64,000 nt of DNA from Acidobacteria bacterium 28-1 (GCA_002050365.1 MWYZ01000085.1:62001-126000); one strand, 5' to 3'. Counted from the first letter of the stretch, positions 9,200 through 17,970 are shown. The notes: generated by a model not told the origin, from the sequence alone. Made by a program: numbers and translations.

Positions 9200-9688
9200 A
9201 TGAGTTTGCTTTCGGACTTCCGAATTTTATTATTAGGTTTGTGGTTGGGCGCAGCGTGTTTTTTTAGCTTTGCGGTCCCGCCGAGCGTGTTTATCGTTCT
9301 GCCTTCCCGGGAATTGGCTGGCGCGGTGGTCAATCGAACTTTAACGATTATCAATTACAGCGGTCTGATTATCGGGCTGATTTTACTGGCGAGTTCTTAC
9401 GTTTCGCGGCGAAATGTCAATCGCGTTCGGCTCTGGTTCGAACAAGGCTTGCTGCTCTTATTGACCGCCGCGTGCGCGTTAGGACAATTCGTTATTGGCG
9501 CACGGCTTCACAATCTACGCGAACAAATCGGGCGACCGATTGATGAAGTGGCAATTGACGACCCGTTGCGCTTGGCGTTTAATAATTTGCACGGCTATTC
9601 GGTAACGGTTTTGAGCGCGGCGATGATTGCCGCCGTGATTGCTTTTTTTCTACTTGCCGGACGCGCAAGAAATTCTGAAAATCTGTAA
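9200..9688 (+). CDS. DUF4149 (TMEM205-like) membrane protein
   Basis: 162 aa with four predicted transmembrane helices (about 8-30, 45-65, 80-98 and 132-155). The N-terminal pattern GLWLGAACFFSFAVPPSVF is the hallmark of the DUF4149/TMEM205-like family. A charged loop (99-128) separates helices 3 and 4. It ends 9 bp before the GrdB-like gene and is probably co-transcribed with it. The function of the family in bacteria is not established. Confidence 0.8.
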   Translation: MSLLSDFRILLLGLWLGAACFFSFAVPPSVFIVLPSRELAGAVVNRTLTIINYSGLIIGLILLASSYVSRRNVNRVRLWFEQGLLLLLTAACALGQFVIGARLHNLREQIGRPIDEVAIDDPLRLAFNNLHGYSVTVLSAAMIAAVIAFFLLAGRARNSENL

Positions 9689-9697
9689 AATAAACAA

Positions 9698-10561
9698 ATG
9701 TTAAATACAATCAGAGAAAATATCGAGCGTAAATTAGGCATCACCAACCGCGCAGTGCCGACGCGCGAAGCATTTTTAATTGAAAACATCGGCAAAATAT
9801 CAGGACGTTATCGCGGTTGGCGAGCGAACGAAAATTTAACGAATTATCCGTTCGTCGAAAATACCTACGCGCCTTTTACGCCAATGCGCCGCGCACTTCC
9901 AATGCTCAATCTGGCGTTGATTTCATCGGCAGGTGCTTATATTGACGGTACAACGCCGTTCGATACGGAAGCGCGAGACGGCGACGCGAGTTTTCGGGAA
10001 ATTCCGATTGAAGTCGAAGCGGAAGATTTGCTTTACGCGGCTCGCGGCTACGACGCGAGCGCCGTTCGAGAGGATAGAAACGCGCAAATTCCGGTCGAAC
10101 GTCTGCTCGAATATCAGGCGAACGGCGTGATTGGACAACTCAATAATGTGTGGTGGAGCTTAAACGGCTATATTCCGAATGCGCGATTGATTGCCGAAGA
10201 ACTTGCGCCGAAAATTGCCGAACGAGTGGCGCGTTACGAAGTGCAAGCCGCGCTTTTAATTCCAGCGTCGCGTTTGTGTCATCAGACTTTGGGAATTGTG
10301 GCGCGTGCGCTTGAGATGGCGAATGTTCCGACGATGATGCTTTCGATTGACCGCGCAATGACCGATTTGGTGCGTCCGCCGCGCACAGCTTATTATGCGG
10401 GCGAATTCGGCGCGGTTGCCGGGAAACCGAATTGGAAAGAATATCAACTGCGCGTGTTGGACGAATCTCTGCGCTGGATTGAAACTTTCGACCAGCCGGG
10501 CGCGAGACGCCTTGCCGTCAAACTCGAAACCGAAGTCGAACAAGAACGCGGAGAAAATTAG
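9698..10561 (+). CDS. GrdB-like reductase-family protein lacking Sec/Cys
   Basis: 287 aa related to the glycine/sarcosine/betaine/D-proline reductase selenoprotein B family. It shows the family blocks LALISSAGAYIDG (about 72-84), GDASFREIP (91-99) and GYDASAVREDRNAQIPVERL (near 121-140). In relatives the redox site is a Sec/Cys-x-x-Cys motif. Here that block reads PASRLCHQT (about 189-197): Ser (TCG) sits at the first position and only the second Cys remains. It is therefore unlikely to do the classical selenol chemistry. Many aerobes carry such diverged relatives with unknown roles. It follows the DUF4149 gene directly. Confidence 0.7.
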   Translation: MLNTIRENIERKLGITNRAVPTREAFLIENIGKISGRYRGWRANENLTNYPFVENTYAPFTPMRRALPMLNLALISSAGAYIDGTTPFDTEARDGDASFREIPIEVEAEDLLYAARGYDASAVREDRNAQIPVERLLEYQANGVIGQLNNVWWSLNGYIPNARLIAEELAPKIAERVARYEVQAALLIPASRLCHQTLGIVARALEMANVPTMMLSIDRAMTDLVRPPRTAYYAGEFGAVAGKPNWKEYQLRVLDESLRWIETFDQPGARRLAVKLETEVEQERGEN

Positions 10562-10662
10562 TAGGCAGACGGCAGCGGCAGTAGGCAGTGATTGAGCATA
10601 AGCATAATCGCACATTTTGATTTACATTTGAAAACTGCCAACTGCCGCTGCCGTCTGCCTAC
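10561..10662. repeat. Intergenic hairpin, GGCAG-type heptamers
   Basis: Perfect 22-bp inverted arms (10561-10582 and 10641-10662) made of units such as GTAGGCAG, GACGGCA and GCGGCAG. They enclose about 58 nt. The left arm begins inside the stop codon of the GrdB-like gene, and the glpD start lies 18 nt after the right arm. Same repeat family as 24021-24150. Confidence 0.9.
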
Positions 10663-10679
10663 TGCTTCTGCCTACTGAA

Positions 10680-12242
10680 ATGATTCGTGCGGAAATGCTC
10701 AATCGCGTTCGGACGCGCGAAAAGGTTTGGGATTTTATTATCATCGGCGGCGGCGCGACGGGTGTTGGTTGCGCGGTTGACGCGGCTTCGCGCGGTTTTG
10801 ACGTTCTGCTGCTTGAACAAAGTGATTTCGGCAAAGGGACTTCCAGCCGCTCGACCAAACTCATTCACGGCGGCGTGCGCTACCTCGCAAGCGGCAATCT
10901 TTCGCTTGTCAGGGAAGCGTTGAAAGAACGCCACACGCTTCAAAAAAACGCCGCGCATCTCGTCAAAAATCAATCTTTCATCGTTCCGTGTTACAGCCTT
11001 TGGCAAAAATCCTTCTACGGTGCGGGTTTGAAAATCTACAATTTTCTGTCGGGCAAATACGGATTCGGCAAATCTAAAATTCTCTCGAAAAAAGAAACGC
11101 TCAAACGGCTTCCAAACGTCAAGTTTCAAAATTTGCGCGGCAGCGTTTTATATTTCGACGGACAATTTGACGACGCGCGGCTGTTGATTAATTTAGTGAA
11201 AACCGCCGCCGAGCAGGGCGCGACCGTTTTAAATTACACAAAAGTTTTCGAGTTGACCAAACGCGAAAATAAAGTTGACGGCGTAAGATTTCAAAATACG
11301 GAAACGGGCGAAGAGTTAACGGCACAAGCAAAAATCGTCATCAACGCGACGGGCGCGTTTTGTGATGCGGTTCGCAGGCTATCCAACGAAAAGGAAGAAA
11401 AAATAATCGCGCTGAGTCAAGGCATTCATCTTGTTTTTGATAAAAAATTTCTGCCGTCGAAAAACGCCGTGATGATTCCGAAAACTAGCGACGGGCGAGT
11501 TTTATTTGTCATTCCTTGGCAAGGAAAAACTTTGATTGGCACAACCGACACGCCAATTGAGAATGCCGAATTAGAACCAAAACCACTCGAATCGGAAATT
11601 GAATTTATTCTTTCAACGGCTGAGGAATACTTAAAAGAACCGCCGAAACGCGAAGACATTTTGAGTGTTTTCGTCGGCATTCGTCCGCTCGTCAAATCTG
11701 CGAAAACGAAAAACACCGCCGCACTTTCACGCGACCACACAATCGAAATTAACGACGCAAATTTGCTGACAGTTACAGGCGGAAAATGGACGACTTACCG
11801 GCGAATGGCGGAAGATGCGGTTAATCAAGCGATTGCTAAAACCGATTTGCCGAGAAAACCTTGCGTTACAAAAAATTTGAAAATTCACGGTTTTTGTGAA
11901 GGTTCGGAACGGTTCAGCGATTTAGCGATTTACGGCGCAGACGCGGAAAAGATTCAGAAATTGATGGAGGAAAATTCGAATTTAGCCGAAAAACTGCACG
12001 AAGATTTGCCGTATCGGGCGGCGGAAATTGTTTGGGCGGTTCGTTTTGAGATGGCGCAAACGCTTGAAGACATTTTGGCGCGGCGAACCCGTGTTTTGTT
12101 TTTGGACGCAAAAGCGGCAATCGAAATCGCGCCGCACGTTGCAGAAATTATGGCGGCGGAATTGGGAAAAGATGAAATTTGGATTGACGGGCAAATCGAG
12201 AACTTTATCGAAATTGCTAAAAACTATATGAATGAATACTAA
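10680..12242 (+). CDS. glpD: FAD-dependent glycerol-3-phosphate dehydrogenase
   Basis: Membrane-associated flavoenzyme that oxidises sn-glycerol 3-phosphate to dihydroxyacetone phosphate and passes electrons to quinones. The 520 aa are normal length. The FAD Rossmann motif GGGATGVGCAVDAASRG is at about 22-38. It is followed by the GlpD signature TSSRSTKLIHGGVRYL (58-73), an IIGTTDTP-like loop near 280 and TVTGGKWTTYRRMAE near 360. The C-terminal 130 residues are the GlpD cap domain. No glpK or glpF is adjacent. Confidence 0.95.
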   Translation: MIRAEMLNRVRTREKVWDFIIIGGGATGVGCAVDAASRGFDVLLLEQSDFGKGTSSRSTKLIHGGVRYLASGNLSLVREALKERHTLQKNAAHLVKNQSFIVPCYSLWQKSFYGAGLKIYNFLSGKYGFGKSKILSKKETLKRLPNVKFQNLRGSVLYFDGQFDDARLLINLVKTAAEQGATVLNYTKVFELTKRENKVDGVRFQNTETGEELTAQAKIVINATGAFCDAVRRLSNEKEEKIIALSQGIHLVFDKKFLPSKNAVMIPKTSDGRVLFVIPWQGKTLIGTTDTPIENAELEPKPLESEIEFILSTAEEYLKEPPKREDILSVFVGIRPLVKSAKTKNTAALSRDHTIEINDANLLTVTGGKWTTYRRMAEDAVNQAIAKTDLPRKPCVTKNLKIHGFCEGSERFSDLAIYGADAEKIQKLMEENSNLAEKLHEDLPYRAAEIVWAVRFEMAQTLEDILARRTRVLFLDAKAAIEIAPHVAEIMAAELGKDEIWIDGQIENFIEIAKNYMNEY

Positions 12243-12266
12243 AAAGTTAACACAAAGAAGTTTCTT

Positions 12267-12405
12267 AGTCGGGAGCGCAGGCATCTTGCCTGCATTGAGC
12301 GCAACAGCGCAAAAAAGATTCCAATAGAAATCAATCTGAACGTATAGAAAAATTTTAGATTGCCTGACAGCAATCTTGGCAGGCAAGATGCCTGCGCTCC
12401 CGACT
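12267..12405. repeat. Hairpin repeat with GCAGGCATCTTGCCTGC core
   Basis: Perfect 27-nt inverted arms (12267-12293 and 12379-12405) beginning AGTCGGGAGCGCAGG. Each arm holds a nested palindrome, GCAGGCATCTTGCCTGC or its complement. They enclose an 85-nt middle. The repeat lies between the convergent glpD and glycosyltransferase genes. A second copy is at 21369-21501. Confidence 0.9.
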
Positions 12406-12460
12406 GCTAGTTGACTTTTTATTAAACTGATTTTTCTTTTTTAGTGTTAATTCATACAAA

Positions 12461-13228
12461 CTATTTCTTTGACCGAAGCAGTTGAAGCGTTGCCAATCGC
12501 ATAAAACGTGGATTGAGAATTAAATATCTTTTCCACAATCGGCGCGGCTCTTGCGTCAATCTAAATAACCATTCAAGCCCTAATCGTCCCAACCATTCGG
12601 GCGATTCACGCACGTTGCCCGCGAAAAAATCGAACGACGCGCCGACACCGAGCATCACCGCCGTCAATTTACCTTTATGCGCCGACATCCAATTTTCCTG
12701 TTTCGGACAGCCCAAACCCATAAATAGAATATCGGGCTTTTTCTCATTGATTTCAGCTATGACCGCTGCGTCTTCTTCTTCGGTCAAAGGACGAAACGGC
12801 GGCGAAAAAGCATAGACGATTTTCAATTTCGGATAATCTTTTTTCGCCCGTTCGAGAATTGCGTCAATCACGATTTGCTTGCCGCCGTAAAACCCAACGG
12901 TCAAATTATTTTTCTCGGCGTAAGCGCAAAGCATAATCATCAAGTCGTTCGCACGCACGCGAGCGGCTTGTTTTTCGCCCTGTAGTTTCTGCATCCAGAC
13001 GAGCGGCATTCCGTCGGGAATTATCAAATCCGCTGCATTTACCTTCACCGCGTATTCAGGATTATCAAAAGATTCCATCGTCATGTGGACGGTTGAAAAA
13101 CAAACGTAACCGCCGCGCCCGCGCCTCACAAGTTCGGCGACGCGCTGAATCGCCGAATCGTGATTGCAGACATTGACTTGCAAACTGACAACTTTCACGC
13201 GCTCGTTTTTTACGGGCTGATTACTCAT
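12461..13228 (-). CDS. WecG/TagA/CpsF family glycosyltransferase
   Basis: 255 aa from the ATG at 13228. Family GT26 enzymes add ManNAc-type sugars to lipid-linked carriers in polysaccharide or teichoic acid assembly. Motifs are GGYVCFSTVHMTMES (about 38-52), NAADLIIPDGMPLVW (64-78), GFYGG near 118, and the strongly conserved GLGCPKQENWM (about 173-183) with GVGASFDFFAG (194-204). The start overlaps the preceding esterase gene by 8 nt, indicating a two-gene operon. Confidence 0.92.
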   Translation of the reverse strand: MSNQPVKNERVKVVSLQVNVCNHDSAIQRVAELVRRGRGGYVCFSTVHMTMESFDNPEYAVKVNAADLIIPDGMPLVWMQKLQGEKQAARVRANDLMIMLCAYAEKNNLTVGFYGGKQIVIDAILERAKKDYPKLKIVYAFSPPFRPLTEEEDAAVIAEINEKKPDILFMGLGCPKQENWMSAHKGKLTAVMLGVGASFDFFAGNVRESPEWLGRLGLEWLFRLTQEPRRLWKRYLILNPRFMRLATLQLLRSKK

Positions 13229-14234
13229 TTTCAAAATTCTGTGAAATCAATTCGAGCGAACGATTCTGACGATAGCCGATGTTGAAATGTCCGTCGTCAA
13301 ATTCTTCCGTTAAGAAAGGAATGTCAAACTCTTTCAATTGTTTACATAAAATCTTCGCACCTAAATCGAGCGCAAATTCGTCGCGCGTTCCCGCGTCGAT
13401 AAATAATAACTTTAAAGATTTCAATTTTTCCACAGACTTTTCCACAAGTCTTACGGGGTCGTGTTCGAGCCATCTCGCCCAAACGTCCCAACGAATTTCG
13501 CCCGTTTCCAAATCGAACGGCAAATCGAAACCGAGTTCCGCCGTTTTGTTCGGCGCGTAACACGCGCTCATTCCAATGGTGTTAAGAGCGGCGAAATCGT
13601 CTTTGCCTTTTCGCTCCGTTTCGCGCCAGAATTTTTCGATTAACGCTTTCGGGTCGCCTTTGATAGCGCGGAAACCTTCGGCGATTCCGGGAAAATAACA
13701 AAACTCGAAATAAGCGTCGCCGCTAGTCGAACACGCCAAACCGAATTTATCGGCGTGACGCATCGCCATTATCAATGCGCCGTAACCGCCTGAAGATTTA
13801 CCCATCACGGCGCGGGAATTTTTATCTCGATTCGTGCGGAAATTACCGTCTACAAATTCGATGATTTCCTGCGTCAAATAATCTTCGTAATCGCCCGTCG
13901 CGCTCGAATTGATATACTGTGAGCCGCCGTAATATGTGAAACAATCAGGCAGCACGGCAATCATCGGTTTGATTGTTCCGCCTGAAATTAGTTTATCCAT
14001 TCGCTCCGCTAAATTCGGCGCGAAAGCGTTGTCGTTGAGAAACATTTTGCCGCGTCCCGTAAAACCCGTTAGGCAATAAACGACGGGAAATTTTTTATTG
14101 CTCGTCTCATAATCGGGCGGGAGATAAACGTATAAATCTCTGACGTGCTTATCGCCGAGCGGATTGCCCTTCAAAATCTGGCTTTCGTGCTGCAAAACTT
14201 TGATAGTTCCTTGCGTTTGGTTTTCGGTAGTCAT
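13221..14234 (-). CDS. Esterase, S-formylglutathione hydrolase-like
   Basis: 337 aa from the ATG at 14234; the frame stays open to a TTG at 14279, but that would crowd the divergent DUF2721 start. It is an alpha/beta-hydrolase of the esterase D / enterochelin-esterase group, without a signal peptide. The nucleophile elbow reads VMGKSSGGYGAL with Ser near residue 147, and the oxyanion strand is YLPPDYETSNKKFPVVYCLTG near 37-57. The His of the triad is probably in DDGHFN near 308. It lies upstream of, and overlaps, the glycosyltransferase gene. The substrate is not evident. Confidence 0.85.
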   Translation of the reverse strand: MTTENQTQGTIKVLQHESQILKGNPLGDKHVRDLYVYLPPDYETSNKKFPVVYCLTGFTGRGKMFLNDNAFAPNLAERMDKLISGGTIKPMIAVLPDCFTYYGGSQYINSSATGDYEDYLTQEIIEFVDGNFRTNRDKNSRAVMGKSSGGYGALIMAMRHADKFGLACSTSGDAYFEFCYFPGIAEGFRAIKGDPKALIEKFWRETERKGKDDFAALNTIGMSACYAPNKTAELGFDLPFDLETGEIRWDVWARWLEHDPVRLVEKSVEKLKSLKLLFIDAGTRDEFALDLGAKILCKQLKEFDIPFLTEEFDDGHFNIGYRQNRSLELISQNFENE

Positions 14235-14286
14235 ACCATTAGATTTTTGACGGAAGACGCAGTAAGCGTCAAGTTTCAAACCGATT

Positions 14287-14904
14287 ATGCAAACCGATGT
14301 TATTTCTTTAAATCCGAATGCGCTTCAGATAACCATCGAATTTCTGACGGCGATGATTACGCCCGCGCTGCTTATTTCGGCGACGGGTTCGTTGGTCCTT
14401 TCGACTTCAACCAGGCTCGGTCGCGTGGTTGACCGCGTGCGCGATTTGGAACAGAGGCTTGCCGAATTAATTACGACCGAAGACAAAACGAGCATTCCGC
14501 TTTACGACAAACGACTCGAAGTTATCGTCAATCTCCTCGACAAAGTAACGAGCCGTTCGCGGATTTTGCAGCGGGCGATGGGCGCGTTTTACTATGGTTT
14601 GTGTCTTTTTATTATGACGAGCGTAGCCATTGGGTTGGTCGGAATCATCGGCGTTTATCGTCTTATTCCAATTCCAATCGGAATAATCGGCATTTTGTTT
14701 TTGTTTTACGGCAGTATTTTGATGCTCCGCGAAACTCGTATGGCAACTGCTACCGTCAATGCCGAAATGGATTTTACTTGGGAAATTGCGCGAACGGTTG
14801 CGCCGGAAAATATTATCAACAAATACCAACACAATGCTTTTGGAAGAGGAAAAATCAGAGCCAAAATTCACGAAACTTTTAGCGGCGGGCGAACTTCGAA
14901 ATAG
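14287..14904 (+). CDS. DUF2721 membrane protein
   Basis: 205 aa of the DUF2721 family. The conserved N-terminal segment FLTAMITPALLISATGSLVL (about 15-34) is a membrane helix, followed by the basic motif STSTRLGRVVDRVRDLE. Two more membrane helices lie at about 105-125 and 128-148. It is divergent from the esterase gene. Its last 71 nt overlap the radical SAM gene, so the two are probably translationally coupled. Function unknown. Confidence 0.8.
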   Translation: MQTDVISLNPNALQITIEFLTAMITPALLISATGSLVLSTSTRLGRVVDRVRDLEQRLAELITTEDKTSIPLYDKRLEVIVNLLDKVTSRSRILQRAMGAFYYGLCLFIMTSVAIGLVGIIGVYRLIPIPIGIIGILFLFYGSILMLRETRMATATVNAEMDFTWEIARTVAPENIINKYQHNAFGRGKIRAKIHETFSGGRTSK

Positions 14905-15862
14905 AGTCGAAGCGTTAGAGAAACTGCTCGAAAGCTGTTCAATTTGCCCGAAAAATTGCGGCAACAATCGTCTAAAAGACGAAATCGCCGCTTGTTATTC
15001 AGGCAGACTTCCGATTGTTTCGAGCTACACGGCGCATTTCGGCGAAGAACCTTGTTTGTCCGGCACACACGGCACGGGCAATATATTTTTCGGCAACTGC
15101 AATCTGCGCTGCGTCTATTGCCAAAACTTTCAAATCTCGCAAACTTGGAAAACACAGAAGAAAAATGAAATCACGCACGAACGGCTGGCGGAAATGATGT
15201 TAGAGTTACAGGCGAAAGGTTGTCATAACATTGGATTTGTCAGCCCGACGCATTTTGTTCCGCAAATGGCGCGAGCGATTTTGATTGCCGCCGAAAAAGG
15301 TTTGCGCCTGCCGATTGTTTATAACACGAACGCTTATGATTCGGTTGAAATTTTAAGGCTGCTCGACGGAATCGTTGACGTTTATCTGCCCGATTTGAAA
15401 TATGCCGACGACGAAGCAGGTTTTGAGTATTCAAAAGTGCGCGGCTATAAAACTTTCGCACGTGAAGCGATAAAGGAAATGTTTCGGCAAACCAGCGACG
15501 AACTCATTTTCGACGAAAACGGGTTATTGCAAAAAGGTTTGGTCATTCGTCTGCTCGTTCTGCCGAATGATTTAGCGGGAATTGAAGAAAACTTACGCTG
15601 GATAAAAGAAGAACTTTCGCCAAAAGTGGCGATTTCATTAATGGCGCAGTATTACGCGACCAACAAAGCCGCGACCGATTCGCGTTACATTTTATTATCG
15701 CGTCGAATTAGCGAAAGAGAATGGTTTAACGCCGTTTCGCTTTTAGAAGAATTGAATTTTGAAATGGGTTTTATGCAGGAATACGAATCGGCTTCGCATT
15801 ATTATCGCCCCGATTTTACGGACGCGGAAAAGCCGTTCAAAGATATTCGGGATTTTCAATAG
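14834..15862 (+). CDS. Radical SAM protein, PflX-like (COG1313)
   Basis: 342 aa from the ATG at 14834 (an upstream ATG at 14759 lies deep in the DUF2721 gene). The 4Fe-4S motif CNLRCVYCQN is at about 83-92. It is preceded by a Cys-rich block CSICPKNCGNN (about 33-43) and PCLSGTHGTGNIFFGN, which together define the COG1313 PflX-like family of pyruvate-formate-lyase-activating-enzyme relatives. No glycyl-radical enzyme is nearby, so the substrate is unknown. It stops 22 nt before the restriction-modification island. Confidence 0.85.
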   Translation: MLLEEEKSEPKFTKLLAAGELRNRVEALEKLLESCSICPKNCGNNRLKDEIAACYSGRLPIVSSYTAHFGEEPCLSGTHGTGNIFFGNCNLRCVYCQNFQISQTWKTQKKNEITHERLAEMMLELQAKGCHNIGFVSPTHFVPQMARAILIAAEKGLRLPIVYNTNAYDSVEILRLLDGIVDVYLPDLKYADDEAGFEYSKVRGYKTFAREAIKEMFRQTSDELIFDENGLLQKGLVIRLLVLPNDLAGIEENLRWIKEELSPKVAISLMAQYYATNKAATDSRYILLSRRISEREWFNAVSLLEELNFEMGFMQEYESASHYYRPDFTDAEKPFKDIRDFQ

Positions 15863-15884
15863 TTTTCTAAAATTAAACAAAGAA

Positions 15885-16823
15885 ATGAAACCTTTTCTAA
15901 AATGGGCTGGCGGAAAAACACAATTGATTGCCGAAATCGAACGAAACCTTCCACCGTTGGTTTTGTCCGGTAAATTCACTTATGTCGAACCGTTTGTTGG
16001 AAGCGGCGCGGTTTTATTTTGGTTAATAAAGAAATTTCTGAATATGGATAAAGCTATTATCAATGATGTTAATTCAGATTTAATAAATACATATAAAACA
16101 ATAAAATCAAAACCAAAAAATTTAATTTCAATTCTTAAGGAATTTCAAAACGAATATCACGGTTTGCTAAACAAAGAAGAACAAAAGAAAGAATACTATT
16201 ATCAAAAACGAGATTTATACAACAGCAGAAATACCGACAAAATCACTCAAGCGGCTTTATTTGTCTTCCTAAATCGAACTTGCTTTAACGGATTGTATCG
16301 CGTCAATCGAAGCAATTTATTTAATGTTCCAATGGGAAGCTACAAGTTGCCAATGATTTGCGACGAACAAAATATTTTAGCTGTCAGCAACGCACTACAA
16401 AATGTAGAAATTCTCAACAGCGATTTTGAGAAAACTTTGCCTTATGCAAGCGAAAACTCTTTTTTCTATCTCGACCCGCCATATAAACCTTTGAGCGTAA
16501 CTTCGAGTTTTAATTCTTATGCGAAAAATGAGTTTGATGATAATGAGCAAATTAGATTAAAAGATTTCTGCGTTGACCTTCACGCACGCGGAAGTAAATG
16601 GCTACTGAGCAATTCAGATGTTCAGCAGGATGATTTCTTCCATAGAATTTACGAGAGTTTTAATATTAAACAAGTAAAAGCAAAAAGAGTTATTAATTCA
16701 AAGCCGGAAAAAAGAGGTGAGTTGGACGAACTTTTGATAACTAATTATAAATTGAACGAGTTTCATTTAGCTGGAAACACACAACAGAAATTATGGAACG
16801 AGCAGACGCGATTAAACGGATAA
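15885..16823 (+). CDS. Dam-type adenine-N6 DNA methyltransferase
   Basis: 312 aa from the ATG at 15885; the frame is open further upstream but the canonical N-terminus starts here. It is an alpha-class adenine methylase of the DpnM/Dam type. Motif X is FLKWAGGK (4-11), motif I VEPFVGSGAV (34-43), and motif IV DPPY (197-200). The family commonly modifies GATC, which is the likely target. The last 31 nt overlap the MutH-like nuclease gene. The DNA is clearly AT-richer than the housekeeping genes beside it, suggesting transfer of the whole island. Confidence 0.9.
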   Translation: MKPFLKWAGGKTQLIAEIERNLPPLVLSGKFTYVEPFVGSGAVLFWLIKKFLNMDKAIINDVNSDLINTYKTIKSKPKNLISILKEFQNEYHGLLNKEEQKKEYYYQKRDLYNSRNTDKITQAALFVFLNRTCFNGLYRVNRSNLFNVPMGSYKLPMICDEQNILAVSNALQNVEILNSDFEKTLPYASENSFFYLDPPYKPLSVTSSFNSYAKNEFDDNEQIRLKDFCVDLHARGSKWLLSNSDVQQDDFFHRIYESFNIKQVKAKRVINSKPEKRGELDELLITNYKLNEFHLAGNTQQKLWNEQTRLNG

Positions 16824-17416
16824 CGCAGCTTGTTGGCAAAGATTTGCGACCAATGGCTGATGAGTTAGAAATAACTGTTTGGAAAGGCGATAAGAAAAAC
16901 AAGGGTTGGGTTGGTCATGTAATTGAACGGTATTTAGGGCTTCCTATTAATTCGTCCCAATCTCCGAATTTTGGAAGCTGGGAGTTAAAAGTTATCCCGT
17001 TAAAAAGAAATGCCAAAGGTCAGTTAGTAGTTAAAGAAACAATGGCAATAACTATGATTGATCCCTATAACGTCGCTCGCACACCATTTGAAGAAAGCCA
17101 TTTGCTCGCCAAAATGAGAAAAGCTGTTATTGTTGCTCGCGTTTTTGAAAGTCAAGTTGAAGCAAGTTCTTTGCTTCATTCTGTAACTGATTTTGATTTA
17201 GGTGATAGCGAAATTTACGAACAGGTAAAAGCAGATTACGAGTTGGTCAGAGATGCAATCAGCACAAAAGGATTTAGTTCTCTTACAGGTAGCATGGGCG
17301 TGTTAGTCCAGCCTCGAACGAAAGGACCTGGTCATGGCTCAACTTCACGAGCCTTTTATGCAAGAACGAAATTTGTGGCTGAAATTATCAAGGACGCGAT
17401 TAAAAAAGTCGAATAA
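16793..17416 (+). CDS. MutH/Sau3AI-type restriction endonuclease
   Basis: 207 aa with the MutH/Sau3AI fold signature. GDKKNKGWVGHVIERYLGL (about 32-50) is followed by the active-site strand PNFGSWELKVIPLK (58-71) and KETMAITMIDP (about 82-92). Glu64 and Lys66 supply the E-x-K pair. The acidic residue expected in PD-(D/E)xK enzymes just before them is Asn59 here. Paired with Dam and DpnA-like methylases it is the probable GATC endonuclease of a type II system. Chromosomal MutH would not sit between two methylases. The gene overlaps the Dam-type gene by 31 nt. Confidence 0.85.
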   Translation: MERADAIKRITQLVGKDLRPMADELEITVWKGDKKNKGWVGHVIERYLGLPINSSQSPNFGSWELKVIPLKRNAKGQLVVKETMAITMIDPYNVARTPFEESHLLAKMRKAVIVARVFESQVEASSLLHSVTDFDLGDSEIYEQVKADYELVRDAISTKGFSSLTGSMGVLVQPRTKGPGHGSTSRAFYARTKFVAEIIKDAIKKVE

Positions 17417-17433
17417 ATACACTTTCAAAAATT

Positions 17434-17646
17434 TCACATTTTCATTAATTCAGAAATACTAATCTCAAAATTCTTCGCTAAAACCTCGATGTTCAGGAGT
17501 GACGGATTCCGCTCGCCTCGCTCAATCATTCCAATATAGTTTTTATGCAAGCCTGAAATATCGGCAAGTTGTTGCTGTGTCAAATTTCTTTCCGTTCGCA
17601 ATTCCCTGACTCTTTTACCGAATTTTTTTAAAATAGAATCTTCCAT
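17434..17646 (-). CDS. XRE-family controller (C) protein
   Basis: 70 aa from the ATG at 17646 (an in-frame GTG at 17664 is possible). It is a single HTH domain, RVRELRTERNLTQQQLADIS followed by KNYIGMIERGERNPSLLNIEVLA, typical of C proteins that time expression of restriction and modification genes. It is transcribed toward the nuclease gene and divergent from the small gene at 17717. The 70-bp gap between the divergent starts carries a palindrome (17661-17673) that could be its operator. Confidence 0.85.
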   Translation of the reverse strand: MEDSILKKFGKRVRELRTERNLTQQQLADISGLHKNYIGMIERGERNPSLLNIEVLAKNFEISISELMKM

Positions 17647-17660
17647 TATGCTTTCAAAAG

Positions 17661-17673
17661 ACACTTATTGTGT
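17661..17673. promoter_or_regulatory. Candidate C-protein operator
   Basis: Hyphenated palindrome ACAC-TTATT-GTGT in the short divergent gap between the controller gene and the gene at 17717, overlapping a TAAAAT sequence (17676-17681) that could be a -10 element for the rightward promoter. Position and symmetry are as expected of a C-box. The assignment is inference only. Confidence 0.4.
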
Positions 17674-17716
17674 GTTAAAATTTATTTCAAATTCATCTCG
17701 AAAAGGAAATAAACTT

Positions 17717-17956
17717 ATGCAACAGAATGTTTTTATAGTAGAGAAAGATTCAATCAATTTAAACTTAACCAAAGAAGAAAATATTTTAATCGAAAGAAAT
17801 TATCTCGTGAATTTTATGAGAATGTGCGCTGATAATTTTGACATACGGAAAGAGAAACTTTATATTCCCGACGGCTGTGAGAAATACGGCTTTGCCGAAG
17901 GCAAACACAATATCGGACAAATGATGCGCTTTTTTGCCGATATGCTTGAAGATTGA
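17717..17956 (+). CDS. Hypothetical protein in R-M island
   Basis: 79 aa from the ATG at 17717, preceded by AAAGGAAA. No family recognised. Acidic and Asn/Met-rich with two Cys (near residues 38 and 54). The C-terminal half (GFAEGKHNIGQMMRFFADMLED) is predicted helical. It is the first gene rightward of the controller and leads a run of three closely spaced genes ending in the DpnA-like methylase. An accessory or regulatory role in the restriction system is possible but unsupported. Confidence 0.6.
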   Translation: MQQNVFIVEKDSINLNLTKEENILIERNYLVNFMRMCADNFDIRKEKLYIPDGCEKYGFAEGKHNIGQMMRFFADMLED

Positions 17957-17970
17957 GAAAAGAGGCAACT

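Noticed and set aside
9698-10561. GrdB-like gene as a second selenoprotein
   Set aside because: The Sec/Cys position is encoded by TCG (Ser), not TGA.
14235-14279. TTG start for the esterase
   Set aside because: It would crowd the divergent DUF2721 start; ATG 14234 gives a normal N-terminus.
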